From contig CAXTAY010000010.1 in the NCBI GenBank assembly GCA_964242335.1, positions 40,543-104,542 of the forward strand: DNA of 64,000 nt, in the 5' to 3' direction. The position numbers were made by a program, and so were the translations under genes. The notes below the pieces were generated by a model. The model did no database searches. It saw only the letters and a list, made by a program, of their open reading frames with translations, and had not been told where the DNA came from. Positions 20,163 to 27,808 of this stretch are shown here, piece after piece (position 1 is the stretch's first letter; each line of letters starts with the position of its first letter). Source of the stretch: Lichenicoccus sp964242335 (lineage in GTDB: Bacteria; Pseudomonadota; Alphaproteobacteria; Acetobacterales; Acetobacteraceae).

Positions 20163-20939
20163 TCAGCCGATCGCGCGCACCACGCCGCCTTCCACCCGCA
20201 GCGCCGCTCCCGAGGTGGCGGAGGCCTGCGGCGAGCAGGCATAGACCACCATGTTGGCGACCTCCTCCGTCGTCTCCAGGCGGCCGAGCAGCGACGAAGG
20301 GCGATGCTCCGCGATGAAGCGTCGCCCGGCCTGCTCCGGATCGTCGCCGCCGAGCATGTCGGCGACACCCTCCGACAGCGTGGGGCCGGGCAGCACGGCG
20401 TTCACGGTCACGCCGGTGCCGGCGACGGACTCCGCCAGCCCGCGCGAGACCGCGAGCTGTGCGGTCTTGGTCATGCCGTAATGGATCATCTCCTTCGGGA
20501 TGTTGAGCCCGGACTCGCTGGAGATGAACACGATCCTGCCCCAGCCGGCCGCGACCATGGCGGGGAGGTAGGCGCGCGACAGCCGCACGCCGCTCATCAC
20601 GTTGGTCTCGAAGAACCGCATCCAGTCGGCATCCGGGATCTCGGCGAACGGCTTGGGCTCGAAGATGCCCATGTTGTTGACCACGATGTCGGCGCGCGGC
20701 GCCTGCGCCACCAGCGATGCAGCACCCTCGGCGGTGGCGAGATCGGCGACGACGCCGGCCACCGACGCGGCGGGGGTCCGCGCCAGCACCGCGGCGACCG
20801 CCGCGCGCACCCGCGTCTCGCTGCGGCCGTTCACCGTGACCGCGGCACCGGCGGCGGCGAGCCCCTGGGCGATGGCGAGCCCGATCCCGGCGGTGGAGCC
20901 GCTGACCACCGCGTGGCGGCCGGACAGGTCGATCCTCAT
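20163..20939 (-). CDS. Short-chain dehydrogenase/reductase
   Basis: A 258-residue classical SDR from the ATG at 20939. The cofactor loop is VVSGSTAGIGLAIA, the NNMG motif lies at 88-91, and the active site has SSESG with the YGMTK (Tyr154, Lys158) pair. Its substrate is not evident. It may use NAD(P) with a sugar or ketoacyl substrate, but no neighbour specifies this. Confidence 0.88.
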   Translation of the reverse strand: MRIDLSGRHAVVSGSTAGIGLAIAQGLAAAGAAVTVNGRSETRVRAAVAAVLARTPAASVAGVVADLATAEGAASLVAQAPRADIVVNNMGIFEPKPFAEIPDADWMRFFETNVMSGVRLSRAYLPAMVAAGWGRIVFISSESGLNIPKEMIHYGMTKTAQLAVSRGLAESVAGTGVTVNAVLPGPTLSEGVADMLGGDDPEQAGRRFIAEHRPSSLLGRLETTEEVANMVVYACSPQASATSGAALRVEGGVVRAIG

Positions 20940-21008
20940 GGAAAACGCCTCATTATCAATAGCCCGTAGCAACGCGACGGACGGCCGGAGGTTGACGGCG
21001 GCCGCGCC

Positions 21009-21302
21009 TCAGCGTGCGAGCAGCCGGGTCGCGATCGCCGCCCATTCCTCGGGCAGCGGGACCGTCGGCACCGGCTGCCCGGCGCGCCGGTACCAGTAGC
21101 CGGCATTCGCCACGTCGCCCTCCTGTCGGTGCAGGTGGGCGTGCACCCAGTCGCAGCTCGGGTCTCCCTCCCGCTGCTGCGCGCAGCCATGCGCCCGATC
21201 CCACTCGCCCTTGCCGGCCCACCACAAGGCCTGCACGGCGAGGTCGGGCGCTCCCGGCGGCGAGCTGCCGGGCAGGCTGAGGCGGAATTCTTCCAGCGTC
21301 AT
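21009..21302 (-). CDS. Small conserved protein with W/H-rich motif
   Basis: A 97-residue acidic protein (MTLEEFRLSL...). Recognisable features are LWWAGKGEWDRAHGCAQQ, CDWVHAHLHRQEGDVANAGYW and the tail PLPEEWAAIATRLL. Similar small proteins occur in Rhodospirillales and Burkholderiales beside unrelated genes and have no known function. The WVHAHLHRKEGD-type stretch and the short helix-turn-helix spacing resemble a TPR-like hairpin. The start is the ATG at 21302. Confidence 0.75.
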   Translation of the reverse strand: MTLEEFRLSLPGSSPPGAPDLAVQALWWAGKGEWDRAHGCAQQREGDPSCDWVHAHLHRQEGDVANAGYWYRRAGQPVPTVPLPEEWAAIATRLLAR

Positions 21303-21392
21303 CGGGCGTCGCTCCGGCCGGGATGTCGATCGTCTATCACGTCCGACCGCCAGCCGGTATGACGGGTCGGCCAACACGGAGGAACCCGCATC

Positions 21393-22400
21393 ATGCCGGA
21401 CGGCGCACTGGATCGCCTGGAACCGCGGGCGGCCGGCCCGCGACACGACTGGAGCCGCGACGAGATCGCGGCCCTGATCGCCCTGCCCTTCCCCGAGCTG
21501 CTGTTCCGCGCCCAGGCCACCCACCGCGCGAACTTCGATCCGTCGGCGGTGCAGATCTCGACGCTGCTCTCGATCAAGACCGGCGGCTGTCCGGAGGATT
21601 GCGGCTACTGCTCGCAGAGCGCGCATCACGCCTCCGGGCTCAAGGCGAGCAAGCTGTTGGCGGTCGAGGCGGTGCTGGCGGAGGCGCGGGCGGCGAAGCG
21701 AGCCGGCGCCAGCCGCTTCTGCATGGGGGCGGCCTGGCGCTCGCCCAAGGAGCAGGATCTCGATGCGGTCTGCGCCATGGTCGAGGGCGTGCGCGCGCTG
21801 GGGCTGGAGAGCTGCGTGACCCTGGGCATGCTCAGCGCCGGCCAGGCGGGACGGCTGCGCGCCGCCGGGCTCGACTACTACAACCACAACCTCGACACCT
21901 CGCCCGAGCATTACGGGCAGGTGATCGGCACCCGCACCTACCAAGACCGGCTGGACACGCTGGGCCATGTGCGCGACGCCGGCATCCATGTCTGCTGCGG
22001 CGGCATCATCGGCCTGGGCGAGAGCGAGGACGACCGGGCCAGCCTGCTCGCCACACTGGCCTGCCTGCCGGTGCATCCCGAGAGCGTGCCGATCAACCTG
22101 CTGGTGCGCGTGGACGGCACCCGGCTCGCGGATGCCGCCCCGGTGGATGCGCTCGACTTCGTCCGCATCATCGCCGCGGCGCGCATCACCATGCCGCGCA
22201 GCATGGTGCGCCTGTCGGCCGGGCGCGAGAGCCTGAGCGACGAGGCGCAGGCGCTGTGCTTCCTCGCCGGCGCCAACTCGATCTTCTACGGCGCGAAGCT
22301 GCTGACCACGCCGAACGCGGCGGAGAGCCGCGACATGGAGCTGCTCGGCCGGCTCGGCATGCACGCGATGCCGGCTGGCCGGGACGAGCCCCCGGGCTGA
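21393..22400 (+). CDS. bioB: Biotin synthase
   Basis: A 335-residue radical SAM enzyme that inserts sulfur into dethiobiotin. The radical SAM cluster motif is C66-PED-C70-GY-C73 in KTGGCPEDCGYCSQS, followed by the second-cluster and substrate residues (NHNLDTSPEHY, RVDGTRL). GGAGGA lies upstream of the ATG at 21393. It is followed by queE 66 bases later; the other bio genes are not in the window. Confidence 0.97.
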   Translation: MPDGALDRLEPRAAGPRHDWSRDEIAALIALPFPELLFRAQATHRANFDPSAVQISTLLSIKTGGCPEDCGYCSQSAHHASGLKASKLLAVEAVLAEARAAKRAGASRFCMGAAWRSPKEQDLDAVCAMVEGVRALGLESCVTLGMLSAGQAGRLRAAGLDYYNHNLDTSPEHYGQVIGTRTYQDRLDTLGHVRDAGIHVCCGGIIGLGESEDDRASLLATLACLPVHPESVPINLLVRVDGTRLADAAPVDALDFVRIIAAARITMPRSMVRLSAGRESLSDEAQALCFLAGANSIFYGAKLLTTPNAAESRDMELLGRLGMHAMPAGRDEPPG

Positions 22401-22466
22401 TCGGCAAGCCGGACCCGCGAAATCCGGACTTGCGTCGCGCCGCGGTTGGGACGACATCCCGCGGCC

Positions 22467-23114
22467 ATGTCGTATGCGGTGAAGGAAATCTTCGCGACCC
22501 TGCAGGGCGAGGGCGCGCAGGCCGGCCGGGCGTCGGTGTTCTGCCGCTTCGCCGGCTGCAACCTGTGGTCCGGGCGCGAGGCGGACCGCGCCGAGGCCAC
22601 CTGCCGCTTCTGCGACACCGACTTCGTCGGCATCGATGGCGAGGGCGGCGGCCGCTTCGACAGTGCCGCCGCACTCGCGGCGCGGATCGCGTCGTGCTGG
22701 CAGGGCGGCGAGGAGCGGCGACTGGTGGTGTTCACCGGCGGCGAGCCGTTGCTGCAGCTCGATGCGGCCCTGATCGGCGCGATGCACGCGCGCGGCTTCG
22801 CGGTCGCGGTGGAGACCAACGGCACGCTGGAGGCGCCCCCCGACCTGGACTGGAACGGCCTGGACTGGATCTGCGTCAGCCCCAAGGCGGGCGTGCCGCT
22901 GCGCCAGCGCCGCGGCACCGAGCTCAAGCTGGTGTTCCCGCAGGCGGGGCTCGATCCGGCGGCACTCGAAGCGCTGGAGTTCGGTCATTTCTTCCTGCAG
23001 CCGATGGACGGCCCGGAGCAGGCCGCCAATACACGCGCCGCGGTGGCGTACTGCCTGGCGCATCCGCGCTGGCGGCTCAGCGTGCAGGCGCACAAGATGA
23101 TCGGCATCGCCTGA
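22467..23114 (+). CDS. queE: 7-carboxy-7-deazaguanine synthase
   Basis: A 215-residue radical SAM enzyme of queuosine biosynthesis that rearranges 6-carboxytetrahydropterin to 7-carboxy-7-deazaguanine. The start MSYAVKEIFATLQGEG is family typical; an earlier in-frame ATG at 22446 would only add a short arm. The atypical cluster motif is CRFAGCNLWSGRE...ATCRFCDTDF. The 66-base gap after bioB includes a short hairpin (CCGGA/TCCGG arms near 22409-22427) but no preQ1-riboswitch motif that I can find. Confidence 0.93.
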   Translation: MSYAVKEIFATLQGEGAQAGRASVFCRFAGCNLWSGREADRAEATCRFCDTDFVGIDGEGGGRFDSAAALAARIASCWQGGEERRLVVFTGGEPLLQLDAALIGAMHARGFAVAVETNGTLEAPPDLDWNGLDWICVSPKAGVPLRQRRGTELKLVFPQAGLDPAALEALEFGHFFLQPMDGPEQAANTRAAVAYCLAHPRWRLSVQAHKMIGIA

Positions 23115-23115
23115 C

Positions 23116-23838
23116 ATGGCCGCGACGTTGAGCCACGACGAGTCCGCCCTGGTGCTGTTCTCCGGCGGCCAGGACTCCGCCACCTGCCTCGCGTGGGCGC
23201 TCGACCGCTTCGCCCGGGTGGAGACGCTCGGCTTCGCCTACGGCCAGCGCCACGCGATCGAGCTGGAGTGCCGTACCGCGGTGCGCGACGGTCTCCTGGC
23301 CCTGCGCCCGGACTGGGCGGCGCGGCTCGGCGAGGACCACACGCTCGGGCTGGAGGCGCTCGGCCGGCTGTCTGAGACGGCGCTGACACGCGACGCCGAG
23401 ATCACGCTCGGTGCCGGCGGCCTGCCCAACACCTTCGTGCCGGGGCGCAACCTGCTGTTCCTGACTTTCGCCGCGGCGCTCGCGGTGCGACGCGGCGTCC
23501 GCCACCTGGTCGGCGGCATGTGCGAGACCGACTATTCCGGCTATCCGGACTGCCGTGACGACACCATCAAGGCGATGCAGGTGGCGCTCAACCTCGGCAT
23601 GGACCAGCGCTTCGTGCTGCACACGCCGCTGATGCGTCGCGACAAGGCGCAGACCTGGGAGCTGGCCGAACGGCTCGGCGGCGCGCCGCTGGTGGCGCTG
23701 CTCGTGCGCGAGACCCACAGCTGCTATCTGGGCGTGCGCGATACGCTGCATCCCTGGGGCTATGGCTGCGGCCACTGCCCGGCCTGCGCGCTGCGGCGCG
23801 GCGGCTGGGAGCGCTACGTCGCTTCGGCCGCGCCATGA
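23116..23838 (+). CDS. queC: 7-cyano-7-deazaguanine (preQ0) synthase
   Basis: A 240-residue ATP-dependent enzyme making preQ0 from 7-carboxy-7-deazaguanine and ammonia. The PP-loop SGGQDSATC is at residues 16-24 and the zinc cysteines are in the HSCYLG and CGHCPACALR segments near the C-terminus. It starts one base after queE and ends in a 4-base ATGA overlap with queD. Confidence 0.95.
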   Translation: MAATLSHDESALVLFSGGQDSATCLAWALDRFARVETLGFAYGQRHAIELECRTAVRDGLLALRPDWAARLGEDHTLGLEALGRLSETALTRDAEITLGAGGLPNTFVPGRNLLFLTFAAALAVRRGVRHLVGGMCETDYSGYPDCRDDTIKAMQVALNLGMDQRFVLHTPLMRRDKAQTWELAERLGGAPLVALLVRETHSCYLGVRDTLHPWGYGCGHCPACALRRGGWERYVASAAP

Positions 23839-24401
23839 GCGACCTCGAGATATTCGGCCCCGAGCTGGTGTTCAGCCGGCGCTTCTCGATGGGCCACCGG
23901 CTGATCCTGGGCGGCAGCGAGAGCTGCGCGCTGCCGCACGGCCACAACGAGACCGTCACGGTGCGGCTGCGCGCGAGCCATTCGGCGCGGCTGGACGGGG
24001 CGGCCAACATGGTGCTGCCGTTCGCGCGCGCCAAGGCGACCTGGCATCGCTGGGTCGACGAGAGGCTCGACCACGCGCTGCAGCTCGGCGAGGACGACCC
24101 GCTGCTGGACTGGTTCACGCGGCACGAGCCGGCGCGTGCGGCGCGCATCGTGGTCACGCCCGGCGATCCCACCACCGAGCTGATGGCGTGTCTGATGATG
24201 GCCAAGCTCGACGCCTTTTTGCGCGCCGACGGCGACCTGCTGCGCTGCGCCGAGATCCGGCTGGAGGAGACGCCGACCAACGCGGTGCGCTTCGACGGCG
24301 ATGCGCTGGCGCTGCTGCCGGCGCCGCGCGCGGCGGTCCACTGCTGGTGGTGCCGGCCCGACATGAGCATCGCCGACACGGACCGGAGGCTCGCGGCATG
24401 A
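23835..24401 (+). CDS. queD: 6-carboxytetrahydropterin synthase-like protein
   Basis: A 188-residue PTPS-fold protein. Zinc histidines His21, His35 and His37 lie in SMGHR and LPHGHNE, with the catalytic Cys31. The function is conversion of dihydroneopterin triphosphate to 6-carboxytetrahydropterin, feeding queE. At 188 residues it is longer than most QueD (about 120-145), with extra sequence in the middle and a C-terminal tail. It overlaps queC and queF by ATGA at each end. Confidence 0.88.
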   Translation: MSDLEIFGPELVFSRRFSMGHRLILGGSESCALPHGHNETVTVRLRASHSARLDGAANMVLPFARAKATWHRWVDERLDHALQLGEDDPLLDWFTRHEPARAARIVVTPGDPTTELMACLMMAKLDAFLRADGDLLRCAEIRLEETPTNAVRFDGDALALLPAPRAAVHCWWCRPDMSIADTDRRLAA

Positions 24402-24862
24402 GCGATCCCGCGCAGGACGGGCTGACCCAGCTGGGCCGCGCCACCGTGCAGCCGGCGAGCCCGGAGCAGGCGGTGCTGGAGCGCATCTCGGCACCGCATC
24501 CGGACAAGCGCTACCTGGTGCGCTTCACCGCGCCGGAGTTCACCTCGCTCTGCCCGGTGACCGGCCAACCGGACTTCGCCCACCTGGTGATCGACTACGT
24601 GCCGGAGCGCTGGATCGTCGAGAGCAAGTCGCTGAAGCTCTACTTGACCAGCTTTCGCAACCACGGCGCCTTCCACGAGGCGTGCAGCGTGCAGATCGCG
24701 ACCACGCTGGTGGAGCGGTTGTCGCCGCTGTGGCTGCGCATCGGCGCCTACTGGTACCCGCGCGGCGGCATCCCGATCGACGTGTTCTGGCAGACCGGCA
24801 ACCCTCCCGCCGGCGTATGGATCCCGGCGCAGGACGTCCCGGGCTATCGCGGCCGCGGCTGA
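24398..24862 (+). CDS. queF: NADPH-dependent preQ0 reductase
   Basis: A 154-residue short (unimodular) QueF. The thioimide-forming cysteine is Cys52 in EFTSLCPVTGQPDF, with Asp59, and the substrate motif VESKSLKLYLTSFRNHGAFHE follows. The start is the ATG of an ATGA overlap with queD. It completes a queE-C-D-F set converting the QueD substrate to preQ1. Just after it the base composition drops. Confidence 0.94.
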   Translation: MSDPAQDGLTQLGRATVQPASPEQAVLERISAPHPDKRYLVRFTAPEFTSLCPVTGQPDFAHLVIDYVPERWIVESKSLKLYLTSFRNHGAFHEACSVQIATTLVERLSPLWLRIGAYWYPRGGIPIDVFWQTGNPPAGVWIPAQDVPGYRGRG

Positions 24863-24879
24863 AGAAGCAAGCCGATCGC

Positions 24880-25134
24880 CTTTGTCCTGACCCCGGCGAC
24901 ATCGCCGACATCAGTGTTGCCGCCACACCTCTCGAAGATATTGCCCTGCCGCGGCACCCGCTAGTCGACGAGGCTCACGACGAGAAACGTGTCCGTCGTA
25001 GGGTGCAGAGGCTCGCCACGGAGATCGTGATTACGTCGAACAGTACGCGTCGTCATCTTTATCCAATTGAACGCAGCGCGACCTACTGCGACAGGCTCGC
25101 CAGAGACTTTCTGTCAGTTGTCTTCCAGTCGTGA
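24880..25134 (+). pseudogene. Degenerate IS5-type transposase fragment
   Basis: This plus-strand stretch still reads, after scattered changes, like the C-terminal part of an IS5-family DDE transposase: GDIADISVAATPLEDI, then LVDEAHDEKRVRRRVQRL, EIVITSNSTRRHLYPIERSATYCDRL, close to the family pattern of SNPTRR...YP...RNLIERFF. No start, inverted repeats or target duplication are visible. It lies between queF and the HNH nuclease gene and marks the edge of an AT-richer island. The match is by pattern recognition only. Confidence 0.5.
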
Positions 25135-25190
25135 CCTCCTATGAGGCTCAGCCCGATGTAGAACCTGTATTGGTGTGTAAGTTGGAAGTC

Positions 25191-25997
25191 TCAGAGCAAG
25201 TTCGACTGCCAAATCGTTGCAGCGTCTTCTGAATGTGATAATGCTTCCACCGGTGCCTCATTGTCTGATGGCCCGGTCTCCCCAAAAACAAAAAATGCCG
25301 TTCCGAACTGCGCTAGAAAACGAAAACGGTGATTTGAGAGATCGCTGTCCCAGCGATAGATAAACTGGCGGCCGATGTTACACCCACGTCTTGTCGTTCG
25401 CACCCGATTCGGTAGATGAAAACAAAGCCTCAAGATCGTCTCCCTCATCATTGGATGGGTGTAGGCATGCCATTCCGTGCAGATGAGATTACTCAGAGGC
25501 AAGCTTGCACGAAGCTCTTTATGATAGAGGGCGCAGCAGAGTTTACGGCTAAACACCCTGATTGAGATCATGGCCTCCGCCGTCAACTCCGCCATCTCCC
25601 GAGCGGCAAGGTTCTCGGTGGTCGGGGGTGTAAAGCCATAGTGATGATAAGCAGCAAGTTTGCGCTCATTCGTCAGGTATTCTACTGGTAGTGTAGCAGG
25701 ATTATAATGTCTTACACCTCAGAAAAGGCGATCTCTCTGTTCTTTGGATTGGTATCGCGCATCGCACTCAGCGCGACGTATCAGGTATGCCACATTGGCC
25801 TCATGGTCCTGCGTTGCACGGTTGCAACGTTCGCACGCTGGAAATCCATAGCCGTCTGGTTCGAGATTGTTCTTGAAGCTTGCTTGCGACGGGATGTGAT
25901 CGATTTCTTGGCTCTCGGCGACGACACAGAAACAGCAGAGAGGATGAGCAGCCAGAAACGCCGCCGTTTTTCCTTTCTTAGACTTCGCTCGCGACAA
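25191..25997 (-). pseudogene. HNH endonuclease gene interrupted by one in-frame TGA
   Basis: A TTG-started frame of 269 codons with a single internal TGA at 25719-25721. The N-terminal 92 codons carry an HNH/zinc-finger-type core: C21-x2-C24 (PLCCFC), Asp33-His34 in EIDHIPSQASF, and C55-x2-C58 in FPACERCNRATQ with later His65. After the stop the same frame continues (YLTNERKLAAYHHYGF, SIRVFSRKLCCALYHKELR, IGRQFIYRWDSD, FLAQFGTAFFVFGE), which matches the C-terminal part of known phage- and genome-island-borne HNH proteins. So one nonsense mutation or base error separates two halves of an otherwise continuous reading frame. Base composition differs clearly from neighbours. Confidence 0.65.
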
Positions 25998-26287
25998 GAC
26001 GAACCTCTATTACGCTTCTGTATTCAATGAAAGAATGACAGTCAAGCTAACTGTATAGTTCCAGCGCGACAGCTGTCACGCTTTTCGTTGTCTTGATCAT
26101 AGAAGTTGGGATGCCCCTAGTCTATTACATGACACGTGTGATCGGGCAGCTCCGCAAGCCTACGCTGTGTCTCGACCTAAGTGGATCCTAAACTAAGCCG
26201 AGCGGCAAAGTCGGCAAGCGGATCCAGTGCCAACCTTAATCACGCACTTCCGACAGCAACGGTAGACCATAAGCCACACCCCAGCCA
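25998..26287. other. AT-rich intergenic segment with no gene seen
   Basis: Between the HNH gene start and the endonuclease III-like gene end. It holds the putative HNH promoter (26017-26045) and an 18-base near-palindrome at 26063-26080. I see no coding frame with recognised protein similarity. Composition is similar to the HNH gene, so it is probably part of the same acquired island. Confidence 0.5.
26017..26045 (-). promoter_or_regulatory. Candidate promoter of the HNH gene
   Basis: On the minus strand TTGACT (26045-26040) and TACAGA (26022-26017) are spaced 17 bases apart. An AGAGG Shine-Dalgarno-like sequence follows just before the TTG start at 25997. The -35 is good and the -10 is weak. 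Confidence 0.4.
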
Positions 26288-27010
26288 CTAGGCCGGCAAC
26301 GGCGCCTCGACCTCGCGATCGACGTCGGGCCGCATCAGCGCCTGTCCGGTCGGGCACAGATCCAGCAGCGGGCAGCGGGTGCAGGCCGGCTTGCGGTAGA
26401 AGCAGCAGCGCTGGCCGTGCAGCATCAGCACCTCATGGTTGTCGTAGATCTGCTGCGCGTCCCACTCCGGCGGCAGCTGCGCCGCGAGCACGCGGTGCGA
26501 CGGTCCCACCGCGAGGCTCGACGGGATCAGCCCGGTGCGCGCCGCCACGCGGTGGTGGTGGCTGTCCACCGGCAGCGCCGGACGGCGCAGGGTGCTGAAG
26601 CTGAGCACGGCGGCGCTGGTCTTGGGACCGATGCCGGGCAGCCGCTCCAGCCAGGCGCGTGCCTCCTCGACCGTGAGGTCGGCGAGGAAGTCGAGTGAGA
26701 GCGTGCCGCGCTCCGCCTCGATCGCGCGCAGGATCGACTGGATGCGCGGCGCCTTCTGCTCGGGCCAGGTGGCGCGCGCGATCGCCGCCTCGACCACGGC
26801 GGTGGGTGCGGCGATCACTTGGCGCCAGTCGGGGAAGCGTGCCCGCAGCGCCCTGAAGGCGGCGCCGCTGTCGGCGTTGCGGGTGCGGTGCGACAGCAGC
26901 GAGCTGACCAGCTCGCTGAGCGGGTCGAGCGCATGGAAATAGGCGATCGGGCAGCCATAGGCGCTGCACAGCCTGCGATGGATCTCCAGTGCCTTCACGT
27001 GCGGCGTCAT
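26288..27010 (-). CDS. Endonuclease III-like DNA glycosylase (HhH-GPD, [4Fe-4S])
   Basis: A 240-residue protein from the ATG at 27010. The helix-hairpin-helix is LPGIGPKTSAAVLSF, with Lys130, and PVDSHHHRV holds Asp149, the lysine and aspartate pair of bifunctional glycosylases. The C-terminal cysteines C-x6-C-x2-C-x5-C (CFYRKPACTRCPLLDLC) bind the iron-sulfur cluster. It is a base-excision repair enzyme of the Nth group, though the N-terminus is unlike classical Nth and it may be a second paralogue. Upstream frame is not coding. Confidence 0.88.
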   Translation of the reverse strand: MTPHVKALEIHRRLCSAYGCPIAYFHALDPLSELVSSLLSHRTRNADSGAAFRALRARFPDWRQVIAAPTAVVEAAIARATWPEQKAPRIQSILRAIEAERGTLSLDFLADLTVEEARAWLERLPGIGPKTSAAVLSFSTLRRPALPVDSHHHRVAARTGLIPSSLAVGPSHRVLAAQLPPEWDAQQIYDNHEVLMLHGQRCCFYRKPACTRCPLLDLCPTGQALMRPDVDREVEAPLPA

Positions 27011-27112
27011 CTTGTAATAACACAGCGTCGGCCGGTCGGTTCGCCGCGAGGCCCTAGCCCGACGGTTGATTATATCCGACACTCGATGCACGCAGCGCTG
27101 CGAAGGACCATC

Positions 27113-27808
27113 ATGACCGCCCGCGCCGATCCGTCCGTCCGGCCCGGCCTCCGGCTGTTCCTCGACAGCGCGGAGCGTGCCGCCTGGGAGCGCTGGCTGG
27201 GCACCGGGCTGTTCTTCGGCGTCACCACCAACCCCACCATCCTCGATGCTGCCGGGCTGCGCTGCACCCTGCCGGTGATTGGCGAGCTGGTGCGCGACGC
27301 GCTGGCGCATGGCATCGAGGAGATCCAGGTGCAGAGCTGGGGCACCGAGTGCGCCGCGCTGCTCCGACATGGCCTCGAGGTGGCGGCGCTGTCGCCGCGC
27401 GTGGTGGTCAAGGTGCCGGCCACCCTGGAGGGGGTGCGCGCCGTGGCGTCGCTGCACCGAGCCGGCGTGCGCACCACCCTGACCGCGGTATATGCGCCGC
27501 ATCAGGCGCTGATCGCGGCCGCGGCCGGATGCGACTACGTGGCACCCTATTTCGGCCGCATCGGCGATGCCGGCCGCGACGCACCGGCGGCCCTGCGCAG
27601 CATGCAGGCGATCCTGCAGGGAGCAGGCCGGACGACGCGGCTGCTGGTGGCGAGCCTGCGTCGGCCGGAAGATTTGGCGCTGCTCGCGGCGGGCGGGATC
27701 GGCGGCTTCACCTTCGGCGCCCGCGTCGCCGAGGCGATGTTCGCCGTCGCCGAAACCATCGCCGCCGCGTCGCAGTTCGAGGCCACCGCCGCAGGAGACC
27801 GTCCATGA
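27113..27808 (+). CDS. Transaldolase-family aldolase
   Basis: A 231-residue TIM-barrel of the transaldolase/fructose-6-phosphate aldolase family. The VTTNPTILDAAG segment is the family N-terminal motif; the Schiff-base lysine is in VVVKVPAT, and TLTAVYAPHQAL and APYFGRIGDAG follow. GAAGGA lies before the ATG at 27113. The stop overlaps the start of the polyol dehydrogenase by four bases, so the two are coupled. The pairing suggests a sugar or polyol catabolic module: the dehydrogenase makes a ketose whose phosphate or free form is cleaved by the aldolase. Confidence 0.88.
   Translation: MTARADPSVRPGLRLFLDSAERAAWERWLGTGLFFGVTTNPTILDAAGLRCTLPVIGELVRDALAHGIEEIQVQSWGTECAALLRHGLEVAALSPRVVVKVPATLEGVRAVASLHRAGVRTTLTAVYAPHQALIAAAAGCDYVAPYFGRIGDAGRDAPAALRSMQAILQGAGRTTRLLVASLRRPEDLALLAAGGIGGFTFGARVAEAMFAVAETIAAASQFEATAAGDRP

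Noticed and set aside
22401..22466. preQ1 riboswitch before queE
   Set aside because: Only a short hairpin is present; the conserved preQ1 aptamer blocks are not seen.
25719..25721. Selenocysteine or tryptophan recoding of the HNH gene TGA
   Set aside because: No SECIS-like element was evident, and the position is not a catalytic site. A mutation or base error is simpler.
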